Shown here: piece by piece, positions 6,645-13,580 of the stretch
Numbering within the stretch: the stretch's first letter is position 1
Layout of the letters: every line of letters begins with the position of its first letter
Assembly (NCBI RefSeq): GCF_001113365.1
Contig: NZ_CKYA01000006.1
Span: 62,001 to 126,000 of the forward strand
DNA length: 64,000 nucleotides
Origin: Streptococcus pneumoniae
GTDB lineage: Bacteria > Bacillota > Bacilli > Lactobacillales > Streptococcaceae
Reading direction: 5' to 3'
Made by a program: the position numbers and the translations under genes
The notes under the pieces: generated by a model
What the model saw: the letters and a program-made list of their open reading frames with translations, nothing else
Database searches by the model: none
Told to the model about the DNA's origin: nothing

Positions 6645-6695
6645 TATTAACTAACAACAAGTATTAAATAACAATAAATATTAAAAGACAACAAG
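6645..6695 (+). repeat. Iteron-like direct repeats, array 2 (degenerate)
   Basis: TATTAACTAACAACAAG (6645-6661) and TATTAAAAGACAACAAG (6679-6695), with a partial unit between. They resemble array 1 at 6061-6145 and follow the paralogous HTH gene. Confidence 0.45.
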
Positions 6696-6763
6696 TCCTA
6701 CTTCTCTAAATAAATAAAAGAGAGAAATTTAAAATTTAGGATTTTTGTTTGAAAGGAGTAGAG

Positions 6764-6937
6764 ATGGAAGAAACAATAAAGGAATTCCTGAAATTCAGAA
6801 GCCAATTTACAAAACGAGAATGGCTTGAAATTAACCAAGCCGTGGAAGTTTATTTAAACCAAAAAGCCGACCAGTTGAAACTGGACGACATAGATATAGA
6901 AATCATTTCTAAAAGGCTAGAAAGGAAAAAACGATGA
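6764..6937 (+). CDS. Small early phage protein, 57 aa
   Basis: MEETIKEFLKFRSQFTKREW then a helical, charged chain ending SKRLERKKR. ATG 6764 follows GAAAGGAG at ideal spacing; the TTG further up is ignored. The stop overlaps the next start as ATGA. Family unknown. Confidence 0.6.
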   Translation: MEETIKEFLKFRSQFTKREWLEINQAVEVYLNQKADQLKLDDIDIEIISKRLERKKR

Positions 6938-7026
6938 ACGATATTTCTCTAATCATAGTAACAATCGTAAATGTAGTTTGTGCTGTCATAAATCTATTTT
7001 GCTTTATTAAAGACAGGATGGAATGA
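6934..7026 (+). CDS. Small membrane peptide, 30 aa
   Basis: MNDISLIIVTIVNVVCAVIN then LFCFIKDRME: one transmembrane helix with a short charged tail. It is translationally coupled to the preceding gene (ATGA overlap). No family recognised. Confidence 0.45.
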   Translation: MNDISLIIVTIVNVVCAVINLFCFIKDRME

Positions 7027-7066
7027 CTTGGATTTGAAAATGAAACGAAAGGAATGGATTATAAAT

Positions 7067-7246
7067 ATGAGACCAAGAAAATATCCGTATAGTGGGAAAA
7101 AAGAGTCCGCCTTTGTAAAGGCAGACCCTGAATTAGTTCAAGATATACTGATAGATTCAAAAAGTCTGACAACAACTTTGGATACAAAGAAAATTAGTTG
7201 TCGCTCTTTAGAAGTCCAAGTTCTAGCATGGAATTTACCAAAGTAA
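7067..7246 (+). CDS. MRPRKYPYS-type small phage protein, 59 aa, C-terminus possibly replaced
   Basis: It starts MRPRKYPYSGKKESAFVKAD. The phi2 gene at 49454-49612 begins MRPRRYPYSRKESFFPKVEA, so ATG 7067 is preferred over the upstream TTG. The last 18 codons (ISCRSLEVQVLAWNLPK) overlap the 3' end of the minus-strand gene 7194-7436 and do not resemble the phi2 paralogue. Arrival of the minus-strand cassette may therefore have replaced the original end. Confidence 0.55.
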   Translation: MRPRKYPYSGKKESAFVKADPELVQDILIDSKSLTTTLDTKKISCRSLEVQVLAWNLPK

Positions 7247-7436
7247 CAATGGTGCTTTTAGAAGTTGATTTTGACACATATTCAATAATGTTGACAATAT
7301 GTTGAGCTTGTTCAGTATTGATGTCGAGATCTAACGAATTTAATTCAGTTACAACGTAGTCTACTAGTTGGTTGTTTGAATTAAAATTTTGATCTATGTG
7401 TTTTGAGACAACTTCCATAAATTTATTAGAATCCAT
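7194..7436 (-). CDS. Small helical protein on the opposite strand, 80 aa
   Basis: MDSNKFMEVVSKHIDQNFNS then an acidic helical chain (LDLDINTEQAQHIVNIIEYV). No hydrophobic segment and no known family. Its promoter-leader block is nearly identical to that of the unrelated minus-strand gene 4703-4999. A perfect 11-bp-arm dyad lies over its -35 region, so regulation is likely. It converges on, and overlaps by 53 bp, the plus-strand gene 7067-7246. Confidence 0.55.
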   Translation of the reverse strand: MDSNKFMEVVSKHIDQNFNSNNQLVDYVVTELNSLDLDINTEQAQHIVNIIEYVSKSTSKSTIVTLVNSMLELGLLKSDN

Positions 7437-7461
7437 ATTAAATCTCCTTTCTGTTGAAATT

Positions 7462-7501
7462 TTGACTAAAACGGTGAGAGGTCCTAGTCAAGATTATTAT
7501 A
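7462..7501 (-). promoter_or_regulatory. Promoter and dyad operator/leader B
   Basis: The -10 TATAAT (7496-7501 on the minus strand) is followed by the inverted repeat TTGACTA / TAGTCAA (7462-7468, 7485-7491) and AGAAAGGAG. The block matches leader A (5024-5085) at most positions over about 60 bp. The -35 is weak and lies inside the dyad at 7519-7542. Confidence 0.65.
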
Positions 7502-7518
7502 GCAATTTAGGAGGATAT

Positions 7519-7542
7519 TACATCAGTCTTGAGACTGATGTA
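7519..7542. promoter_or_regulatory. Perfect dyad, 11-bp arms
   Basis: TACATCAGTCT and AGACTGATGTA separated by TG. It overlaps the -35 of the leftward promoter and stands just before the Shine-Dalgarno of the rightward gene 7552. It could be a protein operator or a short RNA hairpin affecting the rightward mRNA. Confidence 0.65.
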
Positions 7543-7551
7543 GGAGGTTGA

Positions 7552-7695
7552 ATGGAAGATAAAGTCATTGAACTTGCTGATTATTTCATCAGCGAATCGA
7601 CAACGTACAGAGAAGCTAAAATAGCGTGTGAGAAGCTATTGAAACAAGTCAGCCATGAGATTGAGCTCAGGGCGCTGGAAAGCAAGACTTTTTAA
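7552..7695 (+). CDS. Small early phage protein, 47 aa
   Basis: MEDKVIELADYFISESTTYR then EAKIACEKLLKQVSHEIELR: all-helical and charged. AGGAGG lies 6 bases before ATG. A REP-like hairpin follows the stop. No family recognised. Confidence 0.55.
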   Translation: MEDKVIELADYFISESTTYREAKIACEKLLKQVSHEIELRALESKTF

Positions 7696-7700
7696 ACAAA

Positions 7701-7724
7701 AAAGCACCTGACGGCAATCAGGCG
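7701..7724 (+). repeat. REP-like hairpin, copy 2
   Basis: AAAGCACCTGAC with ATCAGGCGC, imperfect stem, followed by TAATCAAAAATTACTAA. The downstream bases are shared with the phi2 copy at 49616-49640. Confidence 0.5.
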
Positions 7725-7763
7725 CTAATCAAAAATTACTAATTAAATTATATCACAAAAATG

Positions 7764-7786
7764 CTTGCCCGCATAGTTGAGAGGAT
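7764..7786 (+). repeat. 23-bp element, copy 2
   Basis: CTTGCCCGCATAGTTGA and flanking bases, as at 1821-1843 and (inverted) 38877-38899. Here it supplies the leader and ribosome site of gene 7794. Confidence 0.6.
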
Positions 7787-7793
7787 GTAGAAA

Positions 7794-8084
7794 ATGGAAG
7801 GTATCACGTTACAATTACGATTGGACGGTGAAAGTGCTGAATTGTTCACAAATCAATTACTGGCTTTTGCTGAAAAGCAGGTCAAGGAGCAGTTAGAGAA
7901 TGACCGCATGCCAATCAATCAACAGGCTTTGATGAAGAAGTTTGGCTTTAATCATGCCTATGTTAAGAAGTTAGAACGCAAAGGATTAAGATTTCGTAAG
8001 CAAGGGAAAGATATTATGTATGATGTCAATGATGTTTATGAAATTTTGGAGTTAGAGAAAGAAGTACGAAAATTAAGAGTGTAA
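7794..8084 (+). CDS. Phage DNA-binding protein, excisionase-like, 96 aa
   Basis: Charged N-terminal helix, then a small HTH-like segment (NQQALMKKFGFNHAYVKKLE, RKGLRFRKQGKDIMYDVNDV). The pattern of an HTH followed by K/R-x-G-K-D-I-x-Y-D-x-x-D resembles phage excisionase or MerR-type minimal domains. Its leader contains the 23-bp element that also flanks the integrase and the right end. That would fit an Xis gene but does not prove it. Confidence 0.55.
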   Translation: MEGITLQLRLDGESAELFTNQLLAFAEKQVKEQLENDRMPINQQALMKKFGFNHAYVKKLERKGLRFRKQGKDIMYDVNDVYEILELEKEVRKLRV

Positions 8085-8096
8085 GGAGATTAAAAA

Positions 8097-8444
8097 ATGT
8101 TTGAACCACCATTAGTTAGCCAATTATTAGGAACTGGCACAGTGATTTTAGGATTTATCGGTACAGGGCTTCTAGCTCGTCAGATGGATAAGCAGGAAGA
8201 GGAGAAAATCCGCCAGAAGGAAGAAGAGAGACGAGAAGAGCAAGAATTTGCGTCTATGATTATCCAAGGTTACAACCAAGCATACGAACGTGGTAGAGAG
8301 GTACAGCGTCAAGAAATCCGCAAGAATATCCGTCGGGAGTTCAAAGGCTTCACATTTGATAACGAACCGCCTGTAGGCTTGCGCCCTGAACCGTTAGCTT
8401 TGCCAGAACCACGAAGAGCACGCTATGCAAAGCATTTGGGATAG
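8097..8444 (+). CDS. Membrane-anchored charged protein, 115 aa
   Basis: MFEPPLVSQLLGTGTVILGF gives an N-terminal membrane helix. A long K/E/R-rich coiled coil (about residues 30-55) and a proline-rich end (EPPVGLRPEPLALPEP) follow. The phi2 gene 49971-50399 has the same plan (xEPxLxSQLLG start, PPVGLP later). Function unknown. Confidence 0.6.
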   Translation: MFEPPLVSQLLGTGTVILGFIGTGLLARQMDKQEEEKIRQKEEERREEQEFASMIIQGYNQAYERGREVQRQEIRKNIRREFKGFTFDNEPPVGLRPEPLALPEPRRARYAKHLG

Positions 8445-8460
8445 AGCAAAGGAGACGCTA

Positions 8461-8604
8461 ATGACTAGAATTGAACTTGAAAACCGTGTGTGGCTTTTGG
8501 CCAATCATGAAGAAAAAAACGAATTACTGGATCTTGGACTAACATCCAAGGCCAGATATGTGAAGCGAGTGCTGGAACTTGGAAAGGTGTATGCGCATGT
8601 TTAA
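8461..8604 (+). CDS. Small early phage protein, 47 aa
   Basis: MTRIELENRVWLLANHEEKN then ELLDLGLTSKARYVKRVLEL. Preceded by AAAGGAG. It overlaps the next start by 8 bp. No family recognised. Confidence 0.5.
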   Translation: MTRIELENRVWLLANHEEKNELLDLGLTSKARYVKRVLELGKVYAHV

Positions 8605-8713
8605 TTATGACAGAGATATGATGCAACCACCTGAACCACGAGAAGAACTCGACTCAAGCGAGTATGTATATATTGGGTGTGGGCAGTATCGATATGTGGG
8701 TGATGAAATATGA
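8597..8713 (+). CDS. Small early phage protein, 38 aa
   Basis: MFNYDRDMMQPPEPREELDS then SEYVYIGCGQYRYVGDEI. A compact acidic protein in a chain of overlapping small genes (8-bp overlap upstream, 4-bp downstream). Family unknown. Confidence 0.45.
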   Translation: MFNYDRDMMQPPEPREELDSSEYVYIGCGQYRYVGDEI

Positions 8714-8889
8714 TCCAGGAGCTACACGAAGAAATCGACAACTGGAGAGCTGAATATATTCATCTTGGCCGAGAGCTGGGGCAAATCATCAACGACCAAC
8801 AGGATATTATTTTGAAATTACAAAACGAAAATCGACGCTTAAAGCGTGAAAATTGGAATTTGAAGAAGACGAAAGGTAGAAAGAAATGA
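8710..8889 (+). CDS. Small coiled-coil phage protein, 59 aa
   Basis: MIQELHEEIDNWRAEYIHLG then a leucine/charged heptad region and a basic tail (RRLKRENWNLKKTKGRKK). Start and stop overlap both neighbours by 4 bp, so it is coupled to the Bet-type gene. Confidence 0.5.
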   Translation: MIQELHEEIDNWRAEYIHLGRELGQIINDQQDIILKLQNENRRLKRENWNLKKTKGRKK

Positions 8890-9626
8890 CAAACGAACTA
8901 ACACAAACAAAAGGCGCATATCTAACAGACTTGCAAAAACTAGACGGAGCAACATTGCGAAATTTTGTTGACCCAAAACATCAAGCAAGCCCACAAGAAT
9001 TACAAACTTTACTGGCTATCGTGAAAAATCGGAATTTAAACCCATTCACAAAAGAAGTTTACTTTATCAAGTACGGAAACAATCCTGCACAGATTGTTGT
9101 CTCAAAGGACGCTTTTATGAAGCGTGCGGAACAAAATCAAAATTATGACGGTTTTGAAAGTGGAATTATCTACGAAGATGCAAGTGGAGAGTTAAAAAAT
9201 AAAAAAGGCGTCATCTTACCTAAAAATTGTACTCTAATCGGTGGTTGGTGTGAGGTTTATCGTAAAGATAGAACTAGACCAGTATATCGTGAAGTTGAGT
9301 TGTCAGCGTATAACACTGGGAAGAACTGGTGGCAAAAAGCGCCAGGGCAGATGATTGAGAAAGTTGCAATTGTTGCAGCAGTCCGTGATTCGTTCTCAGA
9401 AGATGTGGGAGGACTTTATACAAGTGAGGAAATGGAACAAGCAGCTCCTATCGATGTAACTCCTCAAGAATCTCAAGAAGAAGTGAGAACGAGGAAAATG
9501 GCTCAGATTGAAGAGATGAAGCGAGAGCAGGAGAAACATCAAACATCAGCTTATCCAGAAGATGAAATTCCTGATTTTGAAGACGAACCACTACAAGGTG
9601 AACTCTTAGAGGAAATGGAGTACTAA
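8886..9626 (+). CDS. bet: Bet-type single-strand annealing recombinase (RecT superfamily)
   Basis: 246 residues. The core NPFTKEVYFIKYGNNPAQIV, then SKDAFMKRAEQNQNYDGFES and GWCEVYRKDRTRPVYREVEL are the conserved blocks of lambda Beta-like annealing proteins. The C-terminus is acidic (EDEIPDFEDEPLQGELLEEM). It pairs ssDNA in phage recombination and replication, usually with an exonuclease; no exonuclease gene is seen next to it. The following DUF1351 gene is its usual partner in streptococcal phages. Confidence 0.9.
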   Translation: MTNELTQTKGAYLTDLQKLDGATLRNFVDPKHQASPQELQTLLAIVKNRNLNPFTKEVYFIKYGNNPAQIVVSKDAFMKRAEQNQNYDGFESGIIYEDASGELKNKKGVILPKNCTLIGGWCEVYRKDRTRPVYREVELSAYNTGKNWWQKAPGQMIEKVAIVAAVRDSFSEDVGGLYTSEEMEQAAPIDVTPQESQEEVRTRKMAQIEEMKREQEKHQTSAYPEDEIPDFEDEPLQGELLEEMEY

Positions 9627-9627
9627 C

Positions 9628-10677
9628 ATGCAAGAATTACAAGTTATTGATGATAAGAAAATCAATAAAATTTATGAAATGATTACAACGGATGAGCTTA
9701 CTAGAGAGTCTTTTGAAAAAGACCTCATAGAGGCTACTGAAAAGTACAAGGACTATATTCCTACAGCTAGCACTCTCAAAGACGACAAGGCAAAGCGAGC
9801 TGAATTTAATAAGCTAATTGAGTCTAAAAATCGTATCCGTATCGACACTAAAAATTTGCTATCAGAGACGGCTAATACATGGGATAGTTATGCAAAGTCA
9901 ATTATTGAACCATTTGCAACCGTAGTTAGTGAATTTGATAAAGGTATCAAGGAAATTGAAGAACATCACAGACAACTAAAAATAGATACGGTTAAGAGTT
10001 ACATAGCCAATAAATCAGCTGAGTACATGCTAGATCCTCGTCTATTTGACGAGAAAGCCCTTGAGTACATCAAGGCAGGCGATTTCATGGCTGACGGTGT
10101 GACACTCAAGAAAGTAACGATGAAGTCGCTTGATGACATGATTACATTTGAGTTTCAGAAACAGCAAGAATTTGAAAAGGCTAAGTCAGCTATTTCAGGG
10201 TTATGTGCTGAGTATGGCATAACTGACTCACCTTACATCCGACAGCTGAAAGACTTGACGCTTGCTGAGGTCTTTGAACAAATTAAAGCTGATTATGAAT
10301 TTGAAAAGCAAAAAGAAGAAGTTAGATTGGCTCAAGAGCGAGCTGAACGAGAACGTGAGGAAGTTTTAGCTCAGCAACAAGAGCAAGCGCCAAAATCAAC
10401 GGAGACCGCAAAATTTGACCCAGAGACGGGCGAAATCTTAGACGGTGGGCAATTATCCCAAAATCGACAAGAAGTCGTCAGAGGGGCTGAAAATGACTTA
10501 AAACGATATACCCAAAAAATGACCTTGGAAGTGTATTTCACTGACACGGAAGAAAAAGACTATTTCAAGAATAGCCTTGCGGATTTGGGATTTGAATACA
10601 AGAAAAACTACACTGTTCAAGGTTATCAACGAATTGAACCGTTGACACAGGCAGAATTGGATGAACTGATTAAATAA
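9628..10677 (+). CDS. DUF1351-family phage protein, 349 aa
   Basis: It begins one base after the Bet stop region. The N-terminal helical domain (TASTLKDDKAKRAEFNKLIE, SKNRIRIDTKNLLSE) is typical of DUF1351. A long coiled coil with an E/R/Q-rich stretch follows at about residues 230-260. The C-terminal small domain (TLEVYFTDTEEKDYFKNSLA) has the form of a metal- or nucleotide-handling fold. The family regularly follows recT/bet genes, which suggests a recombination accessory role. The mechanism is unknown. Confidence 0.8.
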   Translation: MQELQVIDDKKINKIYEMITTDELTRESFEKDLIEATEKYKDYIPTASTLKDDKAKRAEFNKLIESKNRIRIDTKNLLSETANTWDSYAKSIIEPFATVVSEFDKGIKEIEEHHRQLKIDTVKSYIANKSAEYMLDPRLFDEKALEYIKAGDFMADGVTLKKVTMKSLDDMITFEFQKQQEFEKAKSAISGLCAEYGITDSPYIRQLKDLTLAEVFEQIKADYEFEKQKEEVRLAQERAEREREEVLAQQQEQAPKSTETAKFDPETGEILDGGQLSQNRQEVVRGAENDLKRYTQKMTLEVYFTDTEEKDYFKNSLADLGFEYKKNYTVQGYQRIEPLTQAELDELIK

Positions 10678-10680
10678 AAC

Positions 10681-10859
10681 AACGTGCCGTGAACCACGAA
10701 AAAAGCGAACTAGAAAATGCGTCAGTAAAGGTTATGTGACCTTGGACGAATGACGCAAAGAATTTCACTCACGCTTGCTTTGCTCACAATTTGGCAGGCG
10801 TGGGATTTTGGTAGGAAGTATGGCAGAGAGGAGATTATGAAACTGAATGAGGTCCTTGG
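10681..10859 (+). ncRNA. Structured non-coding stretch between DUF1351 and XRE genes
   Basis: A closed hairpin GCGTCA (10719-10724) / TGACGC (10751-10756) encloses AAGGT / ACCTT (10728-10732, 10739-10743). A second possible stem is TCACGC / GCGTGG (10769-10774, 10798-10803). A 9-codon ORF (MKLNEVLG, stop overlapping the next ATG) ends the stretch. It may be an mRNA leader structure or small RNA; no known class recognised. Confidence 0.35.
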
Positions 10860-11222
10860 ATGAATAGACTAAAAGAATTGAGAAAAGAAAAAAAGCTAAC
10901 TCAAAAAGAGTTAGCTGAAAATATCAGGGTTCATTATCGGACTCTTCAAAATTGGGAAAACGGAGAAAGCCAAATTAAACCAGAAAAAGCCCAACAACTA
11001 GCTGATTACTTTGGGGTAAGCATTGGGTATCTGTTGGGGTATGAAAGTAACCCATTGGAACGACTGGAAAGCTTAGTTGATGAACTAAAGGAACACAAGG
11101 ACTTGATAGGAGTTCTGGATTGGTACACAGTTTTTGATTTAGCTAATGACATCCTTGCAATAGCAAGCGTGGAAAAAGCTAGGTGTTTAGGGAGGTTGAA
11201 TGAAGGAGAGATTGATTCTTAA
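10860..11222 (+). CDS. XRE-family regulator, 120 aa
   Basis: The N-terminal HTH_3 (LRKEKKLTQKELAENIRVHY, RTLQNWENGESQIKPEKAQQ) with motif ADYFGVSIGYLLGYE is followed by a helical C-terminal part. A close relative in phi2 (54541-54972) sits at the same place before DUF1642. ATG overlaps the TGA of a tiny upstream leader ORF. It probably regulates mid-early expression; the target is unknown. Confidence 0.8.
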   Translation: MNRLKELRKEKKLTQKELAENIRVHYRTLQNWENGESQIKPEKAQQLADYFGVSIGYLLGYESNPLERLESLVDELKEHKDLIGVLDWYTVFDLANDILAIASVEKARCLGRLNEGEIDS

Positions 11223-11625
11223 ATTTGAGTTAAACAGAAAGCAGATGATTAACTCAAATGATAGACCGCACTTTCATCAAAAGGCTAAAATCACTAAGTT
11301 TTTACGGCAGTTAGCTGCATATGAGGGCAACAATGTACTGAGAGATTACTTTGGGCTGCCTTACAGCGAGGACAAGCCTTGCAAGGTTAAGGTTCGGATA
11401 TATCCTCCGACAAATCGGAAGTATGACCCACCGAACTGGTCACCTACAAGCAAGGCTTTGTTTGACGGTTTGACGGACGCTAAGATTTGGACAGATGATA
11501 ATTACAACGTGATAGTATCGACTGAGTTCATGCACGGTGGCAAGTCCGGAAATAAGAATTATAGGATTGAGCTGGAGATTTACGAATATCACGAGATATT
11601 GCAGAGGATAGTTGATGGGATTTGA
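11200..11625 (+). CDS. rusA: RusA-family Holliday junction resolvase
   Basis: 141 residues. The RusA core is visible as RIYPPTNRKYDPPNWSPTSK with the D-x-x-N motif, ALFDGLTDAKIWTDDN with the conserved aspartates, and a basic N-terminus. RusA cuts four-way junctions, resolving recombination intermediates before packaging. ATG overlaps the XRE gene by 23 bp, with a GGAGGTTGAATGAAGG start region. Its presence with Bet suggests a recombination-dependent replication style. Confidence 0.85.
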   Translation: MKERLILKFELNRKQMINSNDRPHFHQKAKITKFLRQLAAYEGNNVLRDYFGLPYSEDKPCKVKVRIYPPTNRKYDPPNWSPTSKALFDGLTDAKIWTDDNYNVIVSTEFMHGGKSGNKNYRIELEIYEYHEILQRIVDGI

Positions 11626-11635
11626 TAAGCAATAA

Positions 11636-11803
11636 TTGATAAAAGGTTATCAACGCACAATCAAGCAAAACGAAGAGAAGATAATCGAGTATTCGAAGCC
11701 GTGCGATGCACGGAAAAGACGCATTAGAGCGCTGGAGCGCGATTTGTTGAAGAAAAAGAATAAAGAATTAAGGCAGAAAGTAGAGGAGTTGAAAGATGAA
11801 TAA
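11636..11803 (+). CDS. Small basic coiled-coil phage protein, 55 aa (TTG start)
   Basis: A TTG start reads IKGYQRTIKQNEEKIIEYSK then PCDARKRRIRALERDLLKKK and a charged tail. The Shine-Dalgarno is poor, so the start is uncertain. The frame is open and overlaps the DUF1642 start by 8 bp. Family unknown. Confidence 0.4.
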   Translation: MIKGYQRTIKQNEEKIIEYSKPCDARKRRIRALERDLLKKKNKELRQKVEELKDE

Positions 11804-12308
11804 GCAGGAATTGATTGAGAAATACGAAGCGGTTGAATGTCTTGTAGGTATTGTTAGCGGAAAAACTATTCTAAAAAGCGTTCTAAGAGACTTGCAACAA
11901 CTAGACGAACCAGAAAAAGTCAAGGTTCCGCAGTTTGTGGCGGATTGGATTGAGTATTGTAAAGTCAAGAAAATCACTTTAGCTCACGCATTCTATCGTT
12001 CTGAAGAAGCAGAAAACAAAAACGTTTTTAGTTGGATTGTCAAAGACTCAGGCAACCAAGAAACATTCGCACAAGCTTGGATTTTCGGCTACGAGGTCGA
12101 GAAAGAGAAGCGGTATTTGGTGAAAGTGAAAGGTATCGTAAACGCATTGAGCTTTTTGAGCTATCACAAAAATGCTGATATATGGACGGTCACAGATAAA
12201 AATAATTCAGACGGACACAGAGCACACCACACCCGAAAAGAACTAGAAGAAGCTGGTTTCGGCTGGGTATTCGATTGCCCAGGGATTGAGATTGAGGAGG
12301 TGGAGTGA
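11796..12308 (+). CDS. DUF1642-family phage protein, 170 aa
   Basis: The N-terminal part (ELIEKYEAVECLVGIVSGKT, LRDLQQLDEPEKVKVPQFVA) and the C-terminal HHTRKELEEAGFGWVFDCPG followed by IEIEEVE are typical of streptococcal and lactococcal phage DUF1642 proteins, found in early regions next to DUF1372. The related phi2 gene is 54950-55651. Its biochemical role is not known. Confidence 0.8.
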   Translation: MNKQELIEKYEAVECLVGIVSGKTILKSVLRDLQQLDEPEKVKVPQFVADWIEYCKVKKITLAHAFYRSEEAENKNVFSWIVKDSGNQETFAQAWIFGYEVEKEKRYLVKVKGIVNALSFLSYHKNADIWTVTDKNNSDGHRAHHTRKELEEAGFGWVFDCPGIEIEEVE

Positions 12309-12583
12309 TGAATATAAAAGATTTGGAAAAAGCAGGAGAAATCAGGCAACAGATTAAAGAACTTGAAAAGTTTATCAATCACAAAAAAACGCCCCTTGAA
12401 GAAGCTTTAATATTGAGACAAGATCCGAAATTTAGGTTATCAATTAAAAATTGTACATTTTATTCTGATACAACGTTGTTTATTACATCTGAAGTTTTAT
12501 CAGATGCGATTAAGGTTGTTTTGACGCGAACAATCGAGGATTTAAAAGAGCAGTTGATAGAGTTAGGAGTTGAAGTAGATTGA
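12308..12583 (+). CDS. Phage protein of unknown function, 91 aa
   Basis: MNIKDLEKAGEIRQQIKELE is a coiled-coil start. A mixed segment (FRLSIKNCTFYSDTTLFITS) and a helical end follow. ATG overlaps the DUF1642 stop (GTG 12305 is a possible alternative) and the gene overlaps DUF1372 by 4 bp. No family assignment. Confidence 0.55.
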   Translation: MNIKDLEKAGEIRQQIKELEKFINHKKTPLEEALILRQDPKFRLSIKNCTFYSDTTLFITSEVLSDAIKVVLTRTIEDLKEQLIELGVEVD

Positions 12584-12840
12584 AACGATTCATAGCTATC
12601 TGGATTCTGCTATCTGCTGGACTAAACATCTGGCAGATGGACAGGATTCGAGATTTGGAAGAGAAGAAGCCAATGGTTATCTACAAGGCGGATAACGCAG
12701 GCGCGGAGATATTTGGTAAGGTTGTTGAGAAAGGACGACACGGCAAGCTATATACGCTTACCATTCGTGACTACGGTGTGTTCGTGGTTACGAAGGACGT
12801 GTATGAGAAAGTGAAAGTTGGGGATGAGGTGATGTTATGA
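12580..12840 (+). CDS. DUF1372-family small secreted/membrane phage protein, 86 aa
   Basis: A TTG start (TTGAAACGATTC) is used, as in the 261-bp phi2 counterpart 56549-56809. MKRFIAIWILLSAGLNIWQM is a signal-anchor-like hydrophobic N-terminus, then a small beta domain (AEIFGKVVEKGRHGKLYTLT, IRDYGVFVVTKDVYEKVKVG). The function is unknown; it is common in streptococcal phage early regions. Confidence 0.75.
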   Translation: MKRFIAIWILLSAGLNIWQMDRIRDLEEKKPMVIYKADNAGAEIFGKVVEKGRHGKLYTLTIRDYGVFVVTKDVYEKVKVGDEVML

Positions 12841-12923
12841 CACCAGTTGAAATTTGGGCTAGTCAGGAGCTAGATACTAGTTCTGAAAAACTAGCGGAAC
12901 TAGCAGCGTTATTTGAAATATAA
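12837..12923 (+). CDS. Very small phage protein, 28 aa
   Basis: MTPVEIWASQELDTSSEKLA then ELAALFEI. ATG overlaps the DUF1372 stop (ATGA). It is the last gene before the inverted-repeat-flanked island. It may be only a coupled leader peptide. Confidence 0.35.
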   Translation: MTPVEIWASQELDTSSEKLAELAALFEI

Positions 12924-12953
12924 GCTATGATTTTGTTCTTTGAAAACTGAATA

Positions 12954-12968
12954 ATGAATGGGTGCGAG
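12954..12968 (+). repeat. Terminal inverted repeat of the RHH island, left (15 bp)
   Basis: ATGAATGGGTGCGAG, the exact reverse complement of 13625-13639. The two copies bracket a strong promoter and three small genes. Confidence 0.7.
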
Positions 12969-12993
12969 AACTTTTTTGTTGAAAAATAAAAAA

Positions 12994-13036
12994 GCTGTAC
13001 AAAACTATTGACATGTACAGCGTTAAGTATTATAAT
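12994..13036 (+). promoter_or_regulatory. Strong promoter with dyad operator
   Basis: TTGACA (13008-13013), 17 bp, TATAAT (13031-13036). A perfect 8-bp dyad GCTGTACA / TGTACAGC (12994-13001, 13014-13021) brackets the -35, a classic repressor site. The ribbon-helix-helix protein encoded 350 bp downstream is the natural candidate repressor. Confidence 0.75.
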
Positions 13037-13088
13037 AGTCTATGTAAGGTTGAGAAATCTAACAAATCCAACAGAAAGGACTTAGCAG

Positions 13089-13187
13089 ATGGCTAAACAC
13101 GACAAGAAGAAAAAGCGATTAAAACTAAATGAGATCACAATCACCCTCGATCTCGTAGTAGTTAAAATCACTTTTAAACTTTTGTAA
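13089..13187 (+). CDS. Small basic peptide, 32 aa
   Basis: MAKHDKKKKRLKLNEITITL then DLVVVKITFKLL: a lysine-rich start and an alternating hydrophobic strand-like end. AGAAAGGA lies upstream. It is followed by an AGGAGC-GAAA-GCTCCT hairpin with a GNRA loop (13194-13209). Family unknown. Confidence 0.45.
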   Translation: MAKHDKKKKRLKLNEITITLDLVVVKITFKLL

Positions 13188-13254
13188 GGTAGTAGGAGCG
13201 AAAGCTCCTCGCTACTGTTTAGTTCATTCTAGCATAAGGAAAGGTAAAAAGCAA

Positions 13255-13392
13255 ATGAAAGACAATGTACTTTACCACAAGAAGTTCAAGCGTGCAGAAA
13301 TTACGATTGAGCGGACGACCTTGAAAGAAAAAGTTCAAGGTGTTGTTGGCATTGCCGTCCTTGCCTTGGCTATTTGGTATTTTACTAGATAG
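13255..13392 (+). CDS. Small membrane peptide, 45 aa
   Basis: MKDNVLYHKKFKRAEITIER then TTLKEKVQGVVGIAVLALAI and WYFTR, with one C-terminal transmembrane helix. AAGGAAAGG lies upstream of ATG. It shares the K-rich start plus ITI motif with the preceding peptide. Function unknown. Confidence 0.5.
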   Translation: MKDNVLYHKKFKRAEITIERTTLKEKVQGVVGIAVLALAIWYFTR

Positions 13393-13394
13393 TT

Positions 13395-13574
13395 ATGGCA
13401 AAGAAAATGGGGCGACCTCTAAAAGGAGAGAGCAAGCGAGATAAGCGCGTCACGATTCGTTTGACTGAAGATGAGTTTGCTTTTGTTGATGAAGTATCTA
13501 CAAAAGTTGGACTATCAAAGACTGAAACGATATTAACAGCCGTCGAGTTGCTCTACACCTCATTAGAGGAATAA
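13395..13574 (+). CDS. Ribbon-helix-helix (CopG/Arc-type) regulator, 59 aa
   Basis: MAKKMGRPLKGESKRDKRVT then IRLTEDEFAFVDEVSTKVGL and SKTETILTAVELLY. This is the RHH pattern: a short beta strand (RVTIRLT) then two helices with the K/S-x-T turn. Such proteins bind palindromic operators as dimers. The GCTGTACA dyad on the island promoter is a likely target, giving autoregulation. Confidence 0.8.
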   Translation: MAKKMGRPLKGESKRDKRVTIRLTEDEFAFVDEVSTKVGLSKTETILTAVELLYTSLEE

Positions 13575-13580
13575 AAAAAT

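Noticed and set aside
6598..6700. Repeats read as a CRISPR array
   Set aside because: Units are 15-18 bp, tandem or coding, with no spacers of regular size and no cas genes.
12164..12382. Two overlapping minus-strand frames of 62-72 codons
   Set aside because: Antisense shadows of the DUF1642 and following genes without promoter or ribosome site.
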